Positions 38,320-48,721 of a stretch of DNA of 64,000 nucleotides are shown piece by piece. The translations under genes were made by a program, and so were the position numbers. How positions within the stretch are numbered: the stretch's first letter is position 1; each line of letters starts with the position of its first letter. Below the pieces are notes generated by a model, which saw only the letters and a program-made list of their open reading frames with translations, did no database searches and was not told the DNA's origin. Location: contig CM063509.1 in NCBI GenBank assembly GCA_032207245.1, forward strand, positions 4,430,057 to 4,494,056. Reading direction: 5' to 3'. Source of the stretch: Pardosa pseudoannulata. Taxonomy: Eukaryota; Arthropoda; Arachnida; Araneae; Lycosidae.

Positions 38320-39170
38320 CAGGGTTCCCAAAGTCCTTAAGAACTCCTTAATTTTAGTTTTCATTTTTAAGGGCCCTCAAAACTACTTAAATTTTGTCAA
38401 TGGCCCTTAAAAAGTCCTAAATTTTTAAATTGGAAGGTAATCCATTTCTCCATCGACACGATCCTTTGTCATCACATTGATTTCCTATCAGTTTTTTCCA
38501 TACTCTCCAAACTTTCTGGTTTTGTAAGTTCGGAGTTAAACTTGCCCAAAACTGGTTCTAAGAATGCCAGTACAAGTGATAAGTACTAGTCGAAGAATAT
38601 ATATACTAAGAATATATAAAGTATTCGTTAATGTTCATAACATTCTTTTACATTTTCTAGCCAAAAGTGCAGTGTTAATAATAAAGAAAATCCTCCAATA
38701 CATATGTTTTCAGTGTATTACTGTAGTAATTCAAAAATTCCTTTCTTTGATATCCTTAAAAAATTATGAAAATACTTTTAGTTTATTACTACTTTTTTTT
38801 TAGGGTCAAGATTTAGAAAACTTTTTTAAAAAATAATCTTTTGCCTACTGAAAAGGTTTATAAAGTCAGCTGCCCTTTTCTAATAGCTAACAGTCGTGCA
38901 GATTTTAATTAAACGAAGCATGGGGGGGTGTAGATTTTTCAGTTAATTATAGAAGTTTAATTTTCTTTACATTGAATGTAATAAAAAAGTCAAACTTTTT
39001 TCTTTCCCAGGCAACGTCGGGTATAATCAGCTAGTATATACATTTAAACCCTCAGAAAGTACTGTTTATAATATTGTATTTTATTCACAATTTATTTTTA
39101 GTTGGATCTCACAAAAAACTTTAGATGTACATTTTTCAAAATTAGTTTTTGTCAAATAGTTTAGTCAATA
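38320..39170 (+). mobile_element. hAT-like composite repeat, copy 3
   Basis: Left end CAGGGTTCCCAAAGTCC; collinear with the copies at 15592 and 34313 and including the CAGCTAGTATA junction near 39035. It breaks off before the right terminus, close to a long AT microsatellite. Confidence 0.6.
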
Positions 39171-39190
39171 ATTTGTGTCATTAGTGTTTA

Positions 39191-39204
39191 TATTATATAT
39201 ATAT

Positions 39205-39267
<63 letters not shown>
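39191..39267. repeat. (AT)n microsatellite
   Basis: About 77 bases of nearly pure AT dinucleotide, with one interruption (ATAAAT). Confidence 0.95.
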
Positions 39268-39268
<1 letters not shown>

Positions 39269-39499
39269 CAAGCAAATTTTATTTAAAACAAAAATTCAAA
39301 TTTCATGTAGCAATATAAAATTTAAACATAATGAAAACAGAATTTTCTCAATATAATTAATGTTTATAATCAGTCATAGAATGTAAATACAGCACTTCTT
39401 TATTTAAATCTGTGAAACTTTCACCAAAATTTTCTTTTCATAATCTAAGGGTTTTAAAAATGCTAAATTGGGATTCGAATTTTTCCTTCTTGTGGAGTT

Positions 39500-41060
39500 T
39501 GTTTGGAGTTTTAATTTTCTTACTAGGTAGTTCATTTTTAAAATGTTCATGAATCTTAAAATTTACATGTTTAATTTTGTTGCTTAATTTTCGCACATTA
39601 TGTATAGTATTTTCTTTTTTTTTTTTTTTTAGTTCTTTATTAATTTTAGGGTTTATTTCATAGCCTTTCAGAACATTTTCAAGAATGTTAATTTCTGGTT
39701 TTTAGATACTATTCAAACTATACATTTGCAAAATATTAGAAATTTCTTTTTCACCACCGCTGTTTTCAATATATGTATTTTTTTCTTTTGGTATTTCTCA
39801 TATACCTGTATACTTGCATGAATATGTTTACATATGTTGTTTTAAATTATTCGCACATGTATACTGAAACAGATGAAAGCACCCTTTGCAAATTGTGCAC
39901 TTCAATTTATATTGCATGATACAAGTTGGATGTTCAACAATGTAATGATGCTTATGATCTAATTTTTTTTTGTTGATTTCACTTCACACTCATAATTATT
40001 TACTTTGGTTATCATATTGAGTGGAACTGTATGACTTTTAACATAGATCTACCTTATTTTAGTTATTCTATATGTATCAACATTTTTCATAAGTTTAATT
40101 AATATTTGAACCTTCCCCTTATTTTACTAGAGCAAGAATAGTTTTATCTAATCTTTGTAATTTTTTTCTTTCTAGATAAAAATGCTTAAAAGTAAATGCA
40201 TGTTAGTATTATTAGAAGCAAATTTAAAATATTCCCCAAACTCTTTGGTATCAACTTTGGTATTTGGTTTGGTTTTGAATATTTTTGTTTACAGTATGTA
40301 AATGGATAAAATAGATGTTATCAATAATCAATAAAGCTTATCTTCATGAATGACATACATTCTTTGTCATTTTTCATATTTTTGAAAATTATGCATGTAT
40401 TTTAACTTTCAAAAACATGCCCCATTCCTGCCTCATGTAAGGGTGTGATAGGACATATTTATTACCAATGTAATTGTTATTTTAAAACAACACTTCTATA
40501 ATTACTCTCACCTTAATTTTTTTTAAAAATGGTGAAATATTTTAGATTGTCATCCTGAAACTTACAATGTTGTATTAGTAGAAAATAATTTGTAAAACAT
40601 ACTTTTGTTAACTGTCCCAGTCATGTCTATTTTACCCCAATATGATATAAATTATTATCAAAATCGGTAAATTCAAAATTTTCAACTTCAATTTGGGTAT
40701 GATGATCATCTATACGCTCCCTTAAATGCTTATGAATCCAAATTTTGTGTCACTCAATGGACTTTCTAATCTCCGATTCAAAATCATGTTCACATAATTT
40801 TATGTTTTGTTACAGAATCTTTCTTAATAAAAGGTTTTTCACAAATATTGCATCCATATGATGATTTCGTTTTTCATGAAATAAAATATAAACTTAGCGA
40901 ATAAGTCAACCACAAAAAAAGCACGTGGTGGCGAATTACTATGTAAATACAGCAGTTAAGTGATCTTTTATAATAAAAAGTTTTTCATAAATGTTGCATC
41001 CATAAGATGGGCTTATTTTTCATGAAATAAAATATAAACAGCGAATAAGTCAACCACAAA
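39500..41060 (-). pseudogene. C2H2 zinc-finger locus, decayed (part downstream of Gypsy)
   Basis: The minus strand reads zinc-finger-like pieces in several broken frames: YGCNICEKPFIKKDSVTKHK near 40800-40870, a diverged repeat of it near 40940-41000 (YGCNIYEKLF), and CTICKGCFHLFQYTCANNLK near 39840-39890. Stops and frame changes are frequent. A direct repeat of about 150 bases (40826-40950 and 40968-41075) reflects the finger duplication. Further finger-like sequence at 45900-46010 suggests the Gypsy element split the locus. Confidence 0.5.
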
Positions 41061-41093
41061 AATGCACGTGGTGGCGAACTACAAAAATGCGTA

Positions 41094-42030
41094 TTATTCC
41101 CTGGGCGACGACACACTATATAAATTCAGCAATACAGTTGGCGAAATCTCTAGAAAGTATGAACGGAGGGAAGCTGGTTTTGAAGTATAACCCTTCAAAA
41201 CCAGCTTCCCTCCGTTCACAGTGCGCATGCGTTGGAGTTTGGAGGATTGCTGGACACAGACGCTTTTATCTGGACTCGTGTGAGTTGGTCTTGTTAACTC
41301 TTCTGACTGCATAGAGTCTTGATTTTCTACGGGTGCATGCACTTGTATTTCTTCTTCAGGAATCTGATCCTGGGAACACCTTAGTTCTGTTAACGGAATG
41401 GGAGGACTTATTACTTGGCTATCACCTTCATCTTGGAATGTAGAAGATTCTGCAACATGTCGAGGTCTCAGTTGGTCAACATGTCTTTTCCAAACTAAAC
41501 CATCATTGGTTCGAACAAAATACATGGTTAAGCCAAGTACTTCTATTATGGTTGCAGGAACCCATTTCTTATGAGGAGGAAATCCCAAAGCATAGACAGT
41601 ATCGAGGGGAGCAAATACTTTTATTCTCGAATGGTCAGATCCAATTTTAACTACTGATGAACCACAAAAATCAGGATGCAATTTATCTAGGCAAGTTTTC
41701 AAATGTCGATTCATTAATAATTCCGCAGGTGAAACACCTGTAGAGGAGTTCGGAATTGTATGTTGCGCTAATAGGAACGAAGAGAGCCTATATGACCAAT
41801 TTCCAGTAATTATTCTCCTTAGTGCATTTTTCGTTGTCTGCACCATACGCTCGGCTTGTCCATTAGAAGATGGATGTCTAGGAGCAATTGAAATAAACCT
41901 TATGCCATTTCGTTCTAAAAATTCTTGGAATTCAGTCGAGGTAAACCCAGTTCCATTGTCTGAAACAATACAATCAGGTATGCCATGAATACTAAATAAT
42001 CTTCTTAGAGCATTGATAGAAGATGAGGCA
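41094..42030 (-). pseudogene. Gypsy integrase C-terminal part, frame-shifted
   Basis: Continues the integrase from the break near 42040, including the region around the second Asp and the Glu, then the C-terminal domain (about 41350-41846, with KHVDQLRPRHV). The final 45 codons cross the fold-back at 41160-41220 and are probably not element sequence. Confidence 0.75.
41160..41220. repeat. Perfect fold-back at the Gypsy 3' end
   Basis: A 25-bp arm starting TGAACGGAGGGAAGCTGG is followed by a 9-base loop and its exact complement. The inner copy carries a purine run typical of the polypurine tract before a 3' LTR. Confidence 0.9.
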
Positions 42031-44028
42031 TCAACGGAAGGAACTTTTTACTACTTCAAGCCATTTAGAGTATGAATCCACAATAATCAAAAATAATGAA
42101 TTCTGAAATGGACCAGCATGATCTATGTGCAATCTGGACCACGGAGTTTTGGCCTTTTCCCATATCAGGTTAGTTTTCGATGGTGAGTTTCTGGTTTGTT
42201 GACATAAATCACAAGAATTAACAAGAGTTTCTAATTCCTTGTCTAATCCTGGCCACCAAACATAACTTCGAGCAAGTGCCTTCGTTCGCACTATACCTTC
42301 ATGAGTATTATGTAGAACCTTAAGAATATCAGGTTGTATTTTTCTAGGAATGATGACTCTTGAGCCCCAAAGCAGGCATCCTTTATGCACAGACAGTTCT
42401 AATTTCCTTGAGAAAAATGGATCAAATTCTTTCGATGGATTTTCATCTGGCCATCCCCTCCATACCCAGTTAATGACTCGTGATAATATAGGATCATGAG
42501 TTGTAAATTTCGCTACATCTGTAACTTTCAGTAGAGGTTTCTTCAGGGCTTCTAATAACAGAATTTCCATAGGCACTTCCTCATCCTTAGGGATAAATGG
42601 TTGAGGCAAGCGACTTAGTCCATCAGCGTTGGATATTGTTTTTCCAGGCTTGTAAACTAGGTCATAATCATAAGCACTTAACATTATAGACCATCTTTGC
42701 ATTCGAGGAGACAGCATATTAGGAATGGGCTTATTTGGAGCAAGCAATCCTAATAATGGTTTGTGGTCAGTACGAATTTCAAATTCATGACCATATAAAT
42801 AATTGTGAAATTTCTTTACACCTTGAATTATGGCTAATGCCTCTTTATCTATTTGAGCATAACGTCTTTCTGTAGTATTCATAGTCCTTGAATAGTATGC
42901 AATAGGAGCTTCTACTCCTCCTTCAAGCTGATGACTTAATACTGCTCCAATACCATATTGCGAGGCATCACACGTTAAAATTATAGGTTTCTTTTCATCA
43001 AAATGCGTTAACAGAGTTTCAGATGTTAGCAATTTCTTTACCTTCTCAAAAGCTTCATCATGACATTTAGTCCATCTCCAAGAAGCACCCTTGTCTAGGA
43101 GACGATGAAGTGGTTCAGCAACATTAGCCTTGTTGTTTAGGAATGAGTGATAAAAATTTAACAGTCCCAGGAACGCTTGAAGTTCCTCTCTTTTTGTAGG
43201 TACAGGAGCATTATGTATTGCTTGTACTTTGTCTTTGGTGGGCCTGATACCATTTTCATCAATATGAAATCCAAGATATTCTATGCTTGAAGCACCGATA
43301 ATACATTTTTCCTTATTTAATTTTAATCCCGAATCTGAGATTGTCTTGAGAACCTGTCTGAAACGTTCTCTCAATTCTTCTGATGTTGAAGCTTTGATCA
43401 GAACATCATCAAAATAGGGTATCACACCTGGAATCTTAGAAAGTAATTTATCAATGAATTGTTGAAATATACCTGGAGCGGATGAAACACCAAATTGTAA
43501 ACGCTTGCACTTAAAAGCTCCTTTATGTGTTACAATGGTTTGAGCCAATGCACTAGCTTCATTTACAGTCAGTTGTAAATAAGCTCTAGCTAAATCAAGC
43601 TTAATGAAATAACGACTACCAGCAAGTTCAGATAAAACTTGATTAACAGCAGGAACAGGATATGGGTGTTGTTTCAAAGCCTTGTTAATGGTACACTTAT
43701 AGTCACCACATAATCTTACTTCACCATTCGGCTTAAGAATTGGAACTATTGGTGTCATCCAATCAGAGGATTCTACTGGTTCAAGAACATTTAGTTCTAA
43801 TAAACGTTGCAGTTCTTTCTCAATTTTTGGTTTTAATGCAATTGGCACAGTTCTTGCTTTAAGCTGAATTGGCTGAATAGAAGGATTTAAATTTAATGAA
43901 ATTGGAGTACCCTTAAAGGTACCTAATTCTTCATTGAAAACATGTGCAAATTCTAACACAATATCATCTAAAGTTGAAGCATTTACCTTATGTATGCCGT
44001 TAAGCCAATACCTAATGGCTGGAACCAA
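42031..44028 (-). CDS. pol: Gypsy RT, RNase H and N-terminal integrase reading frame
   Basis: A 665-codon frame. RT spans about residues 60-330, with the catalytic YFDD at about 205-208. RNase H begins near TCDASQYGIGAVLSH. Integrase has the HHCC zinc domain (HEGIVRTK to CDLCQQ) and the first catalytic Asp in RLHIDHAGPF. The frame stops soon afterwards. The rest of the catalytic core is open in another frame just downstream, consistent with a one-base indel in a short A-run near 42044-42048. The opening residues are the shifted end of the protease region, not a real start. Confidence 0.85.
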   Translation of the reverse strand: MVPAIRYWLNGIHKVNASTLDDIVLEFAHVFNEELGTFKGTPISLNLNPSIQPIQLKARTVPIALKPKIEKELQRLLELNVLEPVESSDWMTPIVPILKPNGEVRLCGDYKCTINKALKQHPYPVPAVNQVLSELAGSRYFIKLDLARAYLQLTVNEASALAQTIVTHKGAFKCKRLQFGVSSAPGIFQQFIDKLLSKIPGVIPYFDDVLIKASTSEELRERFRQVLKTISDSGLKLNKEKCIIGASSIEYLGFHIDENGIRPTKDKVQAIHNAPVPTKREELQAFLGLLNFYHSFLNNKANVAEPLHRLLDKGASWRWTKCHDEAFEKVKKLLTSETLLTHFDEKKPIILTCDASQYGIGAVLSHQLEGGVEAPIAYYSRTMNTTERRYAQIDKEALAIIQGVKKFHNYLYGHEFEIRTDHKPLLGLLAPNKPIPNMLSPRMQRWSIMLSAYDYDLVYKPGKTISNADGLSRLPQPFIPKDEEVPMEILLLEALKKPLLKVTDVAKFTTHDPILSRVINWVWRGWPDENPSKEFDPFFSRKLELSVHKGCLLWGSRVIIPRKIQPDILKVLHNTHEGIVRTKALARSYVWWPGLDKELETLVNSCDLCQQTRNSPSKTNLIWEKAKTPWSRLHIDHAGPFQNSLFLIIVDSYSKWLEVVKSSFR

Positions 44029-45200
44029 TTTATACCTAGAAGACTTTCTCTCTGTTCTTTAGCAATTAACAATGGCAGTTCACCCTTGAAAGAAGAATAT
44101 TCAACAGGAACATTACACTGTCCTAGTAACTGAACACATTTCTTGTTATAATCTCTAATTTCATAAGGTGATTTGTTTAACTTCGGAATGCCAGTGGGAA
44201 ATAACTTTTTGAATGTTGAATAATCTATTATGGAAACTTTAGCACCAGAATCTACTTCCATAATACAAGGAATGTTATTTATTAACACATTAGCTTTCAT
44301 ATTAGTAGCATCTACATTATTAACGGTCAGACATCTTAATTGCATAGAAACATTATTTTCAACAACATTGGATTCAATTAAATGAGTAGTTTTACCTTTC
44401 TGTTTCAAAGATGGGTTGCTTCCTTTTTGTTCTGAAGACTGCTTAAATTTAGAACCGCAAACACGTTGGATATGACCTTTTTTCCCACACCGTCTGCACT
44501 CTGCATTCCTAAATTTGCATAAATCGCGATTGTGTGAACCACCACAACCAAAACATACAGTATATCCTTTAGAGTTATTTACTTTAGAACTCTGTTTTTT
44601 AACCGAAAATGTACTTGAATGATTCTCCGAAGGTGAATGAATAGATCTCGTTTGTTTATCGGCGATTTCTGATGCGAGTGATTTTGAAACAGCTTCATCG
44701 AAAGTAAGAGTAGTTTCAGCCAACAACCGACGTTGTAGATTTTCGTCGCGCAATCCCACAACTAATTGATCACGTAATCTTTCATTTAGTGTAGTTCCGA
44801 ATTTACAATCTTCAGCAAGTCGACGCAATTCTAAAACGTAAGTGGAAATATCTTCGCCTGAATTCTGCATACGTTTTTGAAAACAGAAACGTCTATAAAT
44901 TTCTGACGGTTGTGGCGAAAAATGCTTTTTTAGTAAATCTACTAAGTCTTTAAAACTTTTTCCCGACGGCGAAGCAGGAGCAATTAACGAACGAATAATC
45001 GATAATGTTTTAGCACCGACTACTGCAAGCAACGTTGCACGCATTTTAGCAGCATCTGTAATAGCATTAGCTTCGAGAAAATATTTTAATTGTTCCGAGT
45101 AATTGTCCCAAGAACTTGGTTGATTAACATCAAACTCTTTCATGTGACCAATCACAGCCATACTGACAACTTTCTTGAAATTTATATGAACACAGAACAA
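43983..45200 (-). CDS. gag: Gypsy Gag and protease reading frame
   Basis: A 405-codon frame. Residues 1-190 are a retrotransposon Gag capsid region; the in-frame Met at residue 14 is a likelier start than the first. Two zinc knuckles follow: CFGCGGSHNRDLC at about 216 and CRRCGKKGHIQRVC at about 235. The C-terminal part (about 305-395) is a retropepsin-like protease with the catalytic Asp-Ser-Gly in MEVDSGAKVSIID. It overlaps the next frame by 46 bases. Because the shift falls between protease and RT rather than between Gag and protease, I think it is a mutation, though a programmed shift cannot be excluded. Confidence 0.85.
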   Translation of the reverse strand: MFCVHINFKKVVSMAVIGHMKEFDVNQPSSWDNYSEQLKYFLEANAITDAAKMRATLLAVVGAKTLSIIRSLIAPASPSGKSFKDLVDLLKKHFSPQPSEIYRRFCFQKRMQNSGEDISTYVLELRRLAEDCKFGTTLNERLRDQLVVGLRDENLQRRLLAETTLTFDEAVSKSLASEIADKQTRSIHSPSENHSSTFSVKKQSSKVNNSKGYTVCFGCGGSHNRDLCKFRNAECRRCGKKGHIQRVCGSKFKQSSEQKGSNPSLKQKGKTTHLIESNVVENNVSMQLRCLTVNNVDATNMKANVLINNIPCIMEVDSGAKVSIIDYSTFKKLFPTGIPKLNKSPYEIRDYNKKCVQLLGQCNVPVEYSSFKGELPLLIAKEQRESLLGINWFQPLGIGLTAYIR

Positions 45201-45299
45201 TGAAAACGAAATTTAGTTTTGCAAACGAAACTAACATGAATTTCAACAATCCTTACTTCTTAAAGACAGCAAAATCCCATCCTCGTCGCCAATTTATTA

Positions 45300-45478
45300 T
45301 GTTCTATGTTACTATGAATAATTAACTTGCAGCTGAAGTTACAACACACAATTTATTGAATGACACATAACAGACATATAGGAGCGGACATCGCTACATA
45401 CATTTTTGGAACAACTGAGCTAAAAACTGTTGCCATGCCAACTGGTGAAAAAGTAGTTGTTGCCACACCGGCATTACA
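45300..45478 (-). mobile_element. 5' LTR of the Gypsy element
   Basis: In the element's direction it starts TGTAATGCCGGTGTGG, holds an AATAAA, and ends just before the primer site. The inner border (45292 or 45300) is uncertain because there is no partner LTR to compare. Confidence 0.6.
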
Positions 45479-46100
45479 AACCTTGGATACATAATAACTG
45501 TAAAAAGTAAAAGACCATGCAAATAAAAACAAATCTTTTTTATTAGAGCTGTAATAGGTGTGATCAAAATCTGTATTGATTGATGTAATTTCTGTTCTAT
45601 TCAACGATAAACCTTCTTTAATATTAAGAATTTCTTCTCCAGTTGGATTTTATAAAACATATTTCCCTTTCAACTTTTTTTTTCTTAATAAAATATTAAA
45701 ATTAATGTAATTTGATTTCATCTAAAAGTACATTTAAAAATTCTTTAAACAGCACACTGAATTAAAATTCTTAAACACTTATATTTTTGCTCAATTTTTT
45801 AAATGCAAATTACACATGGATTCTGCATGAAAATTTGTGAAAAAAAACCCCTTTAAATAATAATTCTGTGCATATTAAACTTATATCATCGATATCTCTC
45901 TATATTAACTTCATGCACACATATTGAATGCCACACTCACATTTAAAGGTTTCTTTGCAATCAGATGACTCTTCAAACTATTATTGCTAATAAAATGCTT
46001 AAAAACATTGATTAGCTTTGAAATTGTGTACAAAAAAGTGAGAACTATTAATTTGAACTAATTTTCGATGTTTTGACAATATTTGGGGTACTGTGTCTTT
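45479..46100 (-). pseudogene. C2H2 zinc-finger locus, decayed (part upstream of Gypsy)
   Basis: At 45500-45620 the minus strand reads NRTEITSINTDFDHTYYSSN, paralogous to 24226-24330. At about 45945-46010 it reads KHFISNNSLKSHLIA, a zinc-finger helix pattern. The Gypsy LTR abuts the first piece directly. Frames are broken. Confidence 0.4.
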
Positions 46101-46563
46101 ATGATAATCAACTGTTTTAGTATTATATCGGTGGACTTGCGTCACAAAAATTTATAAAAATTATCATTATCATATTCACCAAAGCATTCACGATCTAAAA
46201 TATTTCTTTTAAGTAAATTGTCAAGTTTACAACAAGTTTTGATTGCTTATTTTTGTAAAATGTTGAAGTCAGAAAATAAATTGTTAACAACAATATAAGT
46301 AAGCATAACGTTTACTACAAACTAAGTACGGGATATATTAACCTTCCCCAAATAGCTTTTTTAAAAATGACTCTCATCTAAGTTTCTACATTCTTCTATT
46401 CTAGAAGCAGTTTTCCTATGCAAAAATACACTTTCGTGTTTTAATTACAGAATTGCTACAATAATTAAACATAATTTCTGTAGTAATATACAAGCTTTAT
46501 TTCCTCCTGTTTCCTGTCAACTAAGTTATCATTTTCTTTAATGCACAAATTTGTTAATATTAT

Positions 46564-47137
46564 TGTAAGGAATTTGGACCTCACGACCAGTGTTCAGCCT
46601 GTGTGTGCCTTTCTTGATATCTGCAAAATCGCCCCTTTTGACCCCTTCCACCCGGCTTTCCTTGGGGAAATAGGAGCTGGCCGGCATGGGGGGGCAGATA
46701 AGGTTTTTCGAATGCGCTTGTTTGTGTTTTTGCAGTCCGGCAGTACATCTGGAAGGATGGACTTCTCTCTTCGGCAGGGATCAAGCTTCAAGAATTCTGA
46801 CCCCCCCCACCGGGAGGAAGGGAGAGAAGATCTGCAAGAGAGGAGTTGGATTCGGGCCTGCGACTTGACACATCTCTCTGTTTTGCATCGAGAGAATGTT
46901 ATTTGGAATATGAAACGCTCGGTTAATCCTTTCTGATTTATACAGGCTCCGAGACTCAGAAATATGTCATTTTGATTTACTTTAATTTTTAATGAATGTT
47001 GTAAATAAATGTTATTTGTTGTCCTTAAAGAGGTAATTTAATGCATTCAAGCGACGGTCTACGAACATACCAGCCCTAGTAAAGTAAGCGGGCAGGTCCC
47101 AAGCTAGCATAACTCACCAGAACAGTGTGCTATTACA
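46564..47137 (+). mobile_element. Solo LTR, family A, copy 2
   Basis: Begins TGTAAGGAATTTGG and ends GCTATTACA, collinear with 14481-15064, with AATAAA near 47005. No internal region or certain target duplication. Confidence 0.6.
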
Positions 47138-47911
47138 ATTTGTGAATCCATGCAATAATAAATTACCGACATAATCACTACAATGTCCAGGACAAAAATA
47201 TTTCAATTAATATATATATATATCTTTAAGTAAATAAAATGTCAAATTAACAACTGGTCTTTGATTACTTATTTTTATAAAATGTTGAAATTCAGAATAA
47301 AAATTATTTACTAATATAAATAAACATATATGTGTTTAAGCGATAAGAATTAAGATTATACTTTGTTTTTATAGACATATTCGATACCATGACTCAGAAT
47401 TTTATACAATTTAAGAGTAATGATGATAGATTAATGTACATTATTAAAAGCCAATTTTTATTTTGATTATCTATTGTTTTACTTTAGATCTATAATTCTC
47501 ACTTACAGTACTCTTGAAAAATAAAATCATGGTGATTTTTAACATCTATAATTATTTTATTTACAGATGCTGATTTTTAACATCTGTAAAAAAATATATT
47601 TGAATTTGTAATGATGCAAACTTAAGTAGGTTTTGAAAAAGAAATTGTATCCATTTACTGATATCAAAAAGGAAGAGGAATTTTATTTACGTTTTTAAAA
47701 GCAGTAATCCAAAGTATGAAGATAGAGGGCCTTACTCTGGGAGTTGCGGTTCGTACCGCAAGTGCGGTATGACGTCACGTTGACGTCAGTCCGCGGAAAT
47801 TTTGAGAGCAAACGATACTTCGGTACTCTGAGGTTACATGCGGAAAGCTACCGATAGCTACAGGTTGCGGAAACTTTCCGGCAGCAAATTTGGTAGAGAG
47901 AACTTCTCGAT

Positions 47912-48129
47912 TGTTCTTTCTTCACGAACGAGACCTCATTCTAAACATAAGAGGCGAAAACTGAATGTTGAGCAGTGCAAAATACGATGTGTAATCTCAA
48001 AATTACCACACACACAACAGCCTACAGTTCTAAAAACATTTATTAACTCTCTTCTGTTGCCACACGTCGCTTGCTACATTTTTAGTAGAAAACATAACGA
48101 TTACAATTAAAATATATCGATTCGCAACA
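47912..48129 (-). repeat. BEL 3' LTR
   Basis: 218 bp. In element direction it starts TGTTGCGAATCG and ends GAAAGAACA. Confidence 0.93.
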
Positions 48130-48368
48130 CTCCCACCCTTTGTATTGATTTTGATCAAGACAAAGCCAAATGAATTAATAAAGTAGACTAAAGGGGGGGG
48201 GGTGTTTGCGAGTAAACCAACCTTAAAACTATATTACAATTATACAAATTCAACAACAACTATACAAATACAGAACATTAAAGAGTAACACCTAAAATCC
48301 TAATTTAAGGTAACACATTAAAATTTACATTATTGCAACTTAAAGTCTCTAATGTAAAGTTTGTCTTA

Positions 48369-48715
48369 TCAAAGGTCTAGTCTCTGTGGTATCTTCACTT
48401 GACGACCACTTCGGGTACATGGTACTTCAGAAGCATCGAGGATATTGTCTCCAGGAACATCAGAATTCCGTGTTTCGGTGACCGAGTTGATAGGTGCCAA
48501 CTGCTCGGACCTTATTTCTAAAGGATACAGTCGTTGAATAGGCCTAATAAGAGTAGTATGAGCCAACTTCAACCGAGCGACTCTTCGTTTTCCATCCTTT
48601 CCCGAGATCAGCTCCTCGACCCGTGCTAAAGGCCACTCGATTCTTTTAGCATTGTCAGATCCCACAATCACGATATCCCCCTCCTTCAATTCGTAACGTT
48701 GTTTATTTCCAGGAT
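48369..48715 (-). pseudogene. BEL integrase C-terminal domain, shifted frame
   Basis: Contains KEGDIVIVG and RRVARLKLAHTTLIRPIQRL, typical of the DUF5641 tail of BEL/Pao integrases. It is open upstream into the end of the long frame, consistent with a one-base indel near 48725-48735. It ends about 240 bases before the 3' LTR. Confidence 0.85.
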
Positions 48716-48721
48716 TGTTTA

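Larger units (their letters stand above)
41094..45478 (-). mobile_element. Ty3/Gypsy LTR retrotransposon, 3' LTR missing
   Basis: On the minus strand the order is 5' LTR (about 45300-45478), primer site, gag-protease, RT/RNase H, integrase. A primer binding site TGGCGACGAGGATGGGAT (45274-45291) follows the LTR. PR-RT-RH-IN order and the primer site fit the mag-like branch of Ty3/Gypsy. No second LTR copy is present at the left end; instead the sequence folds back at 41160-41220. At least two frame breaks make it inactive. Confidence 0.85.

Noticed and set aside
39191..39267. AT tract as an origin or regulatory element
   Set aside because: A simple dinucleotide microsatellite explains it; nothing else supports a function.
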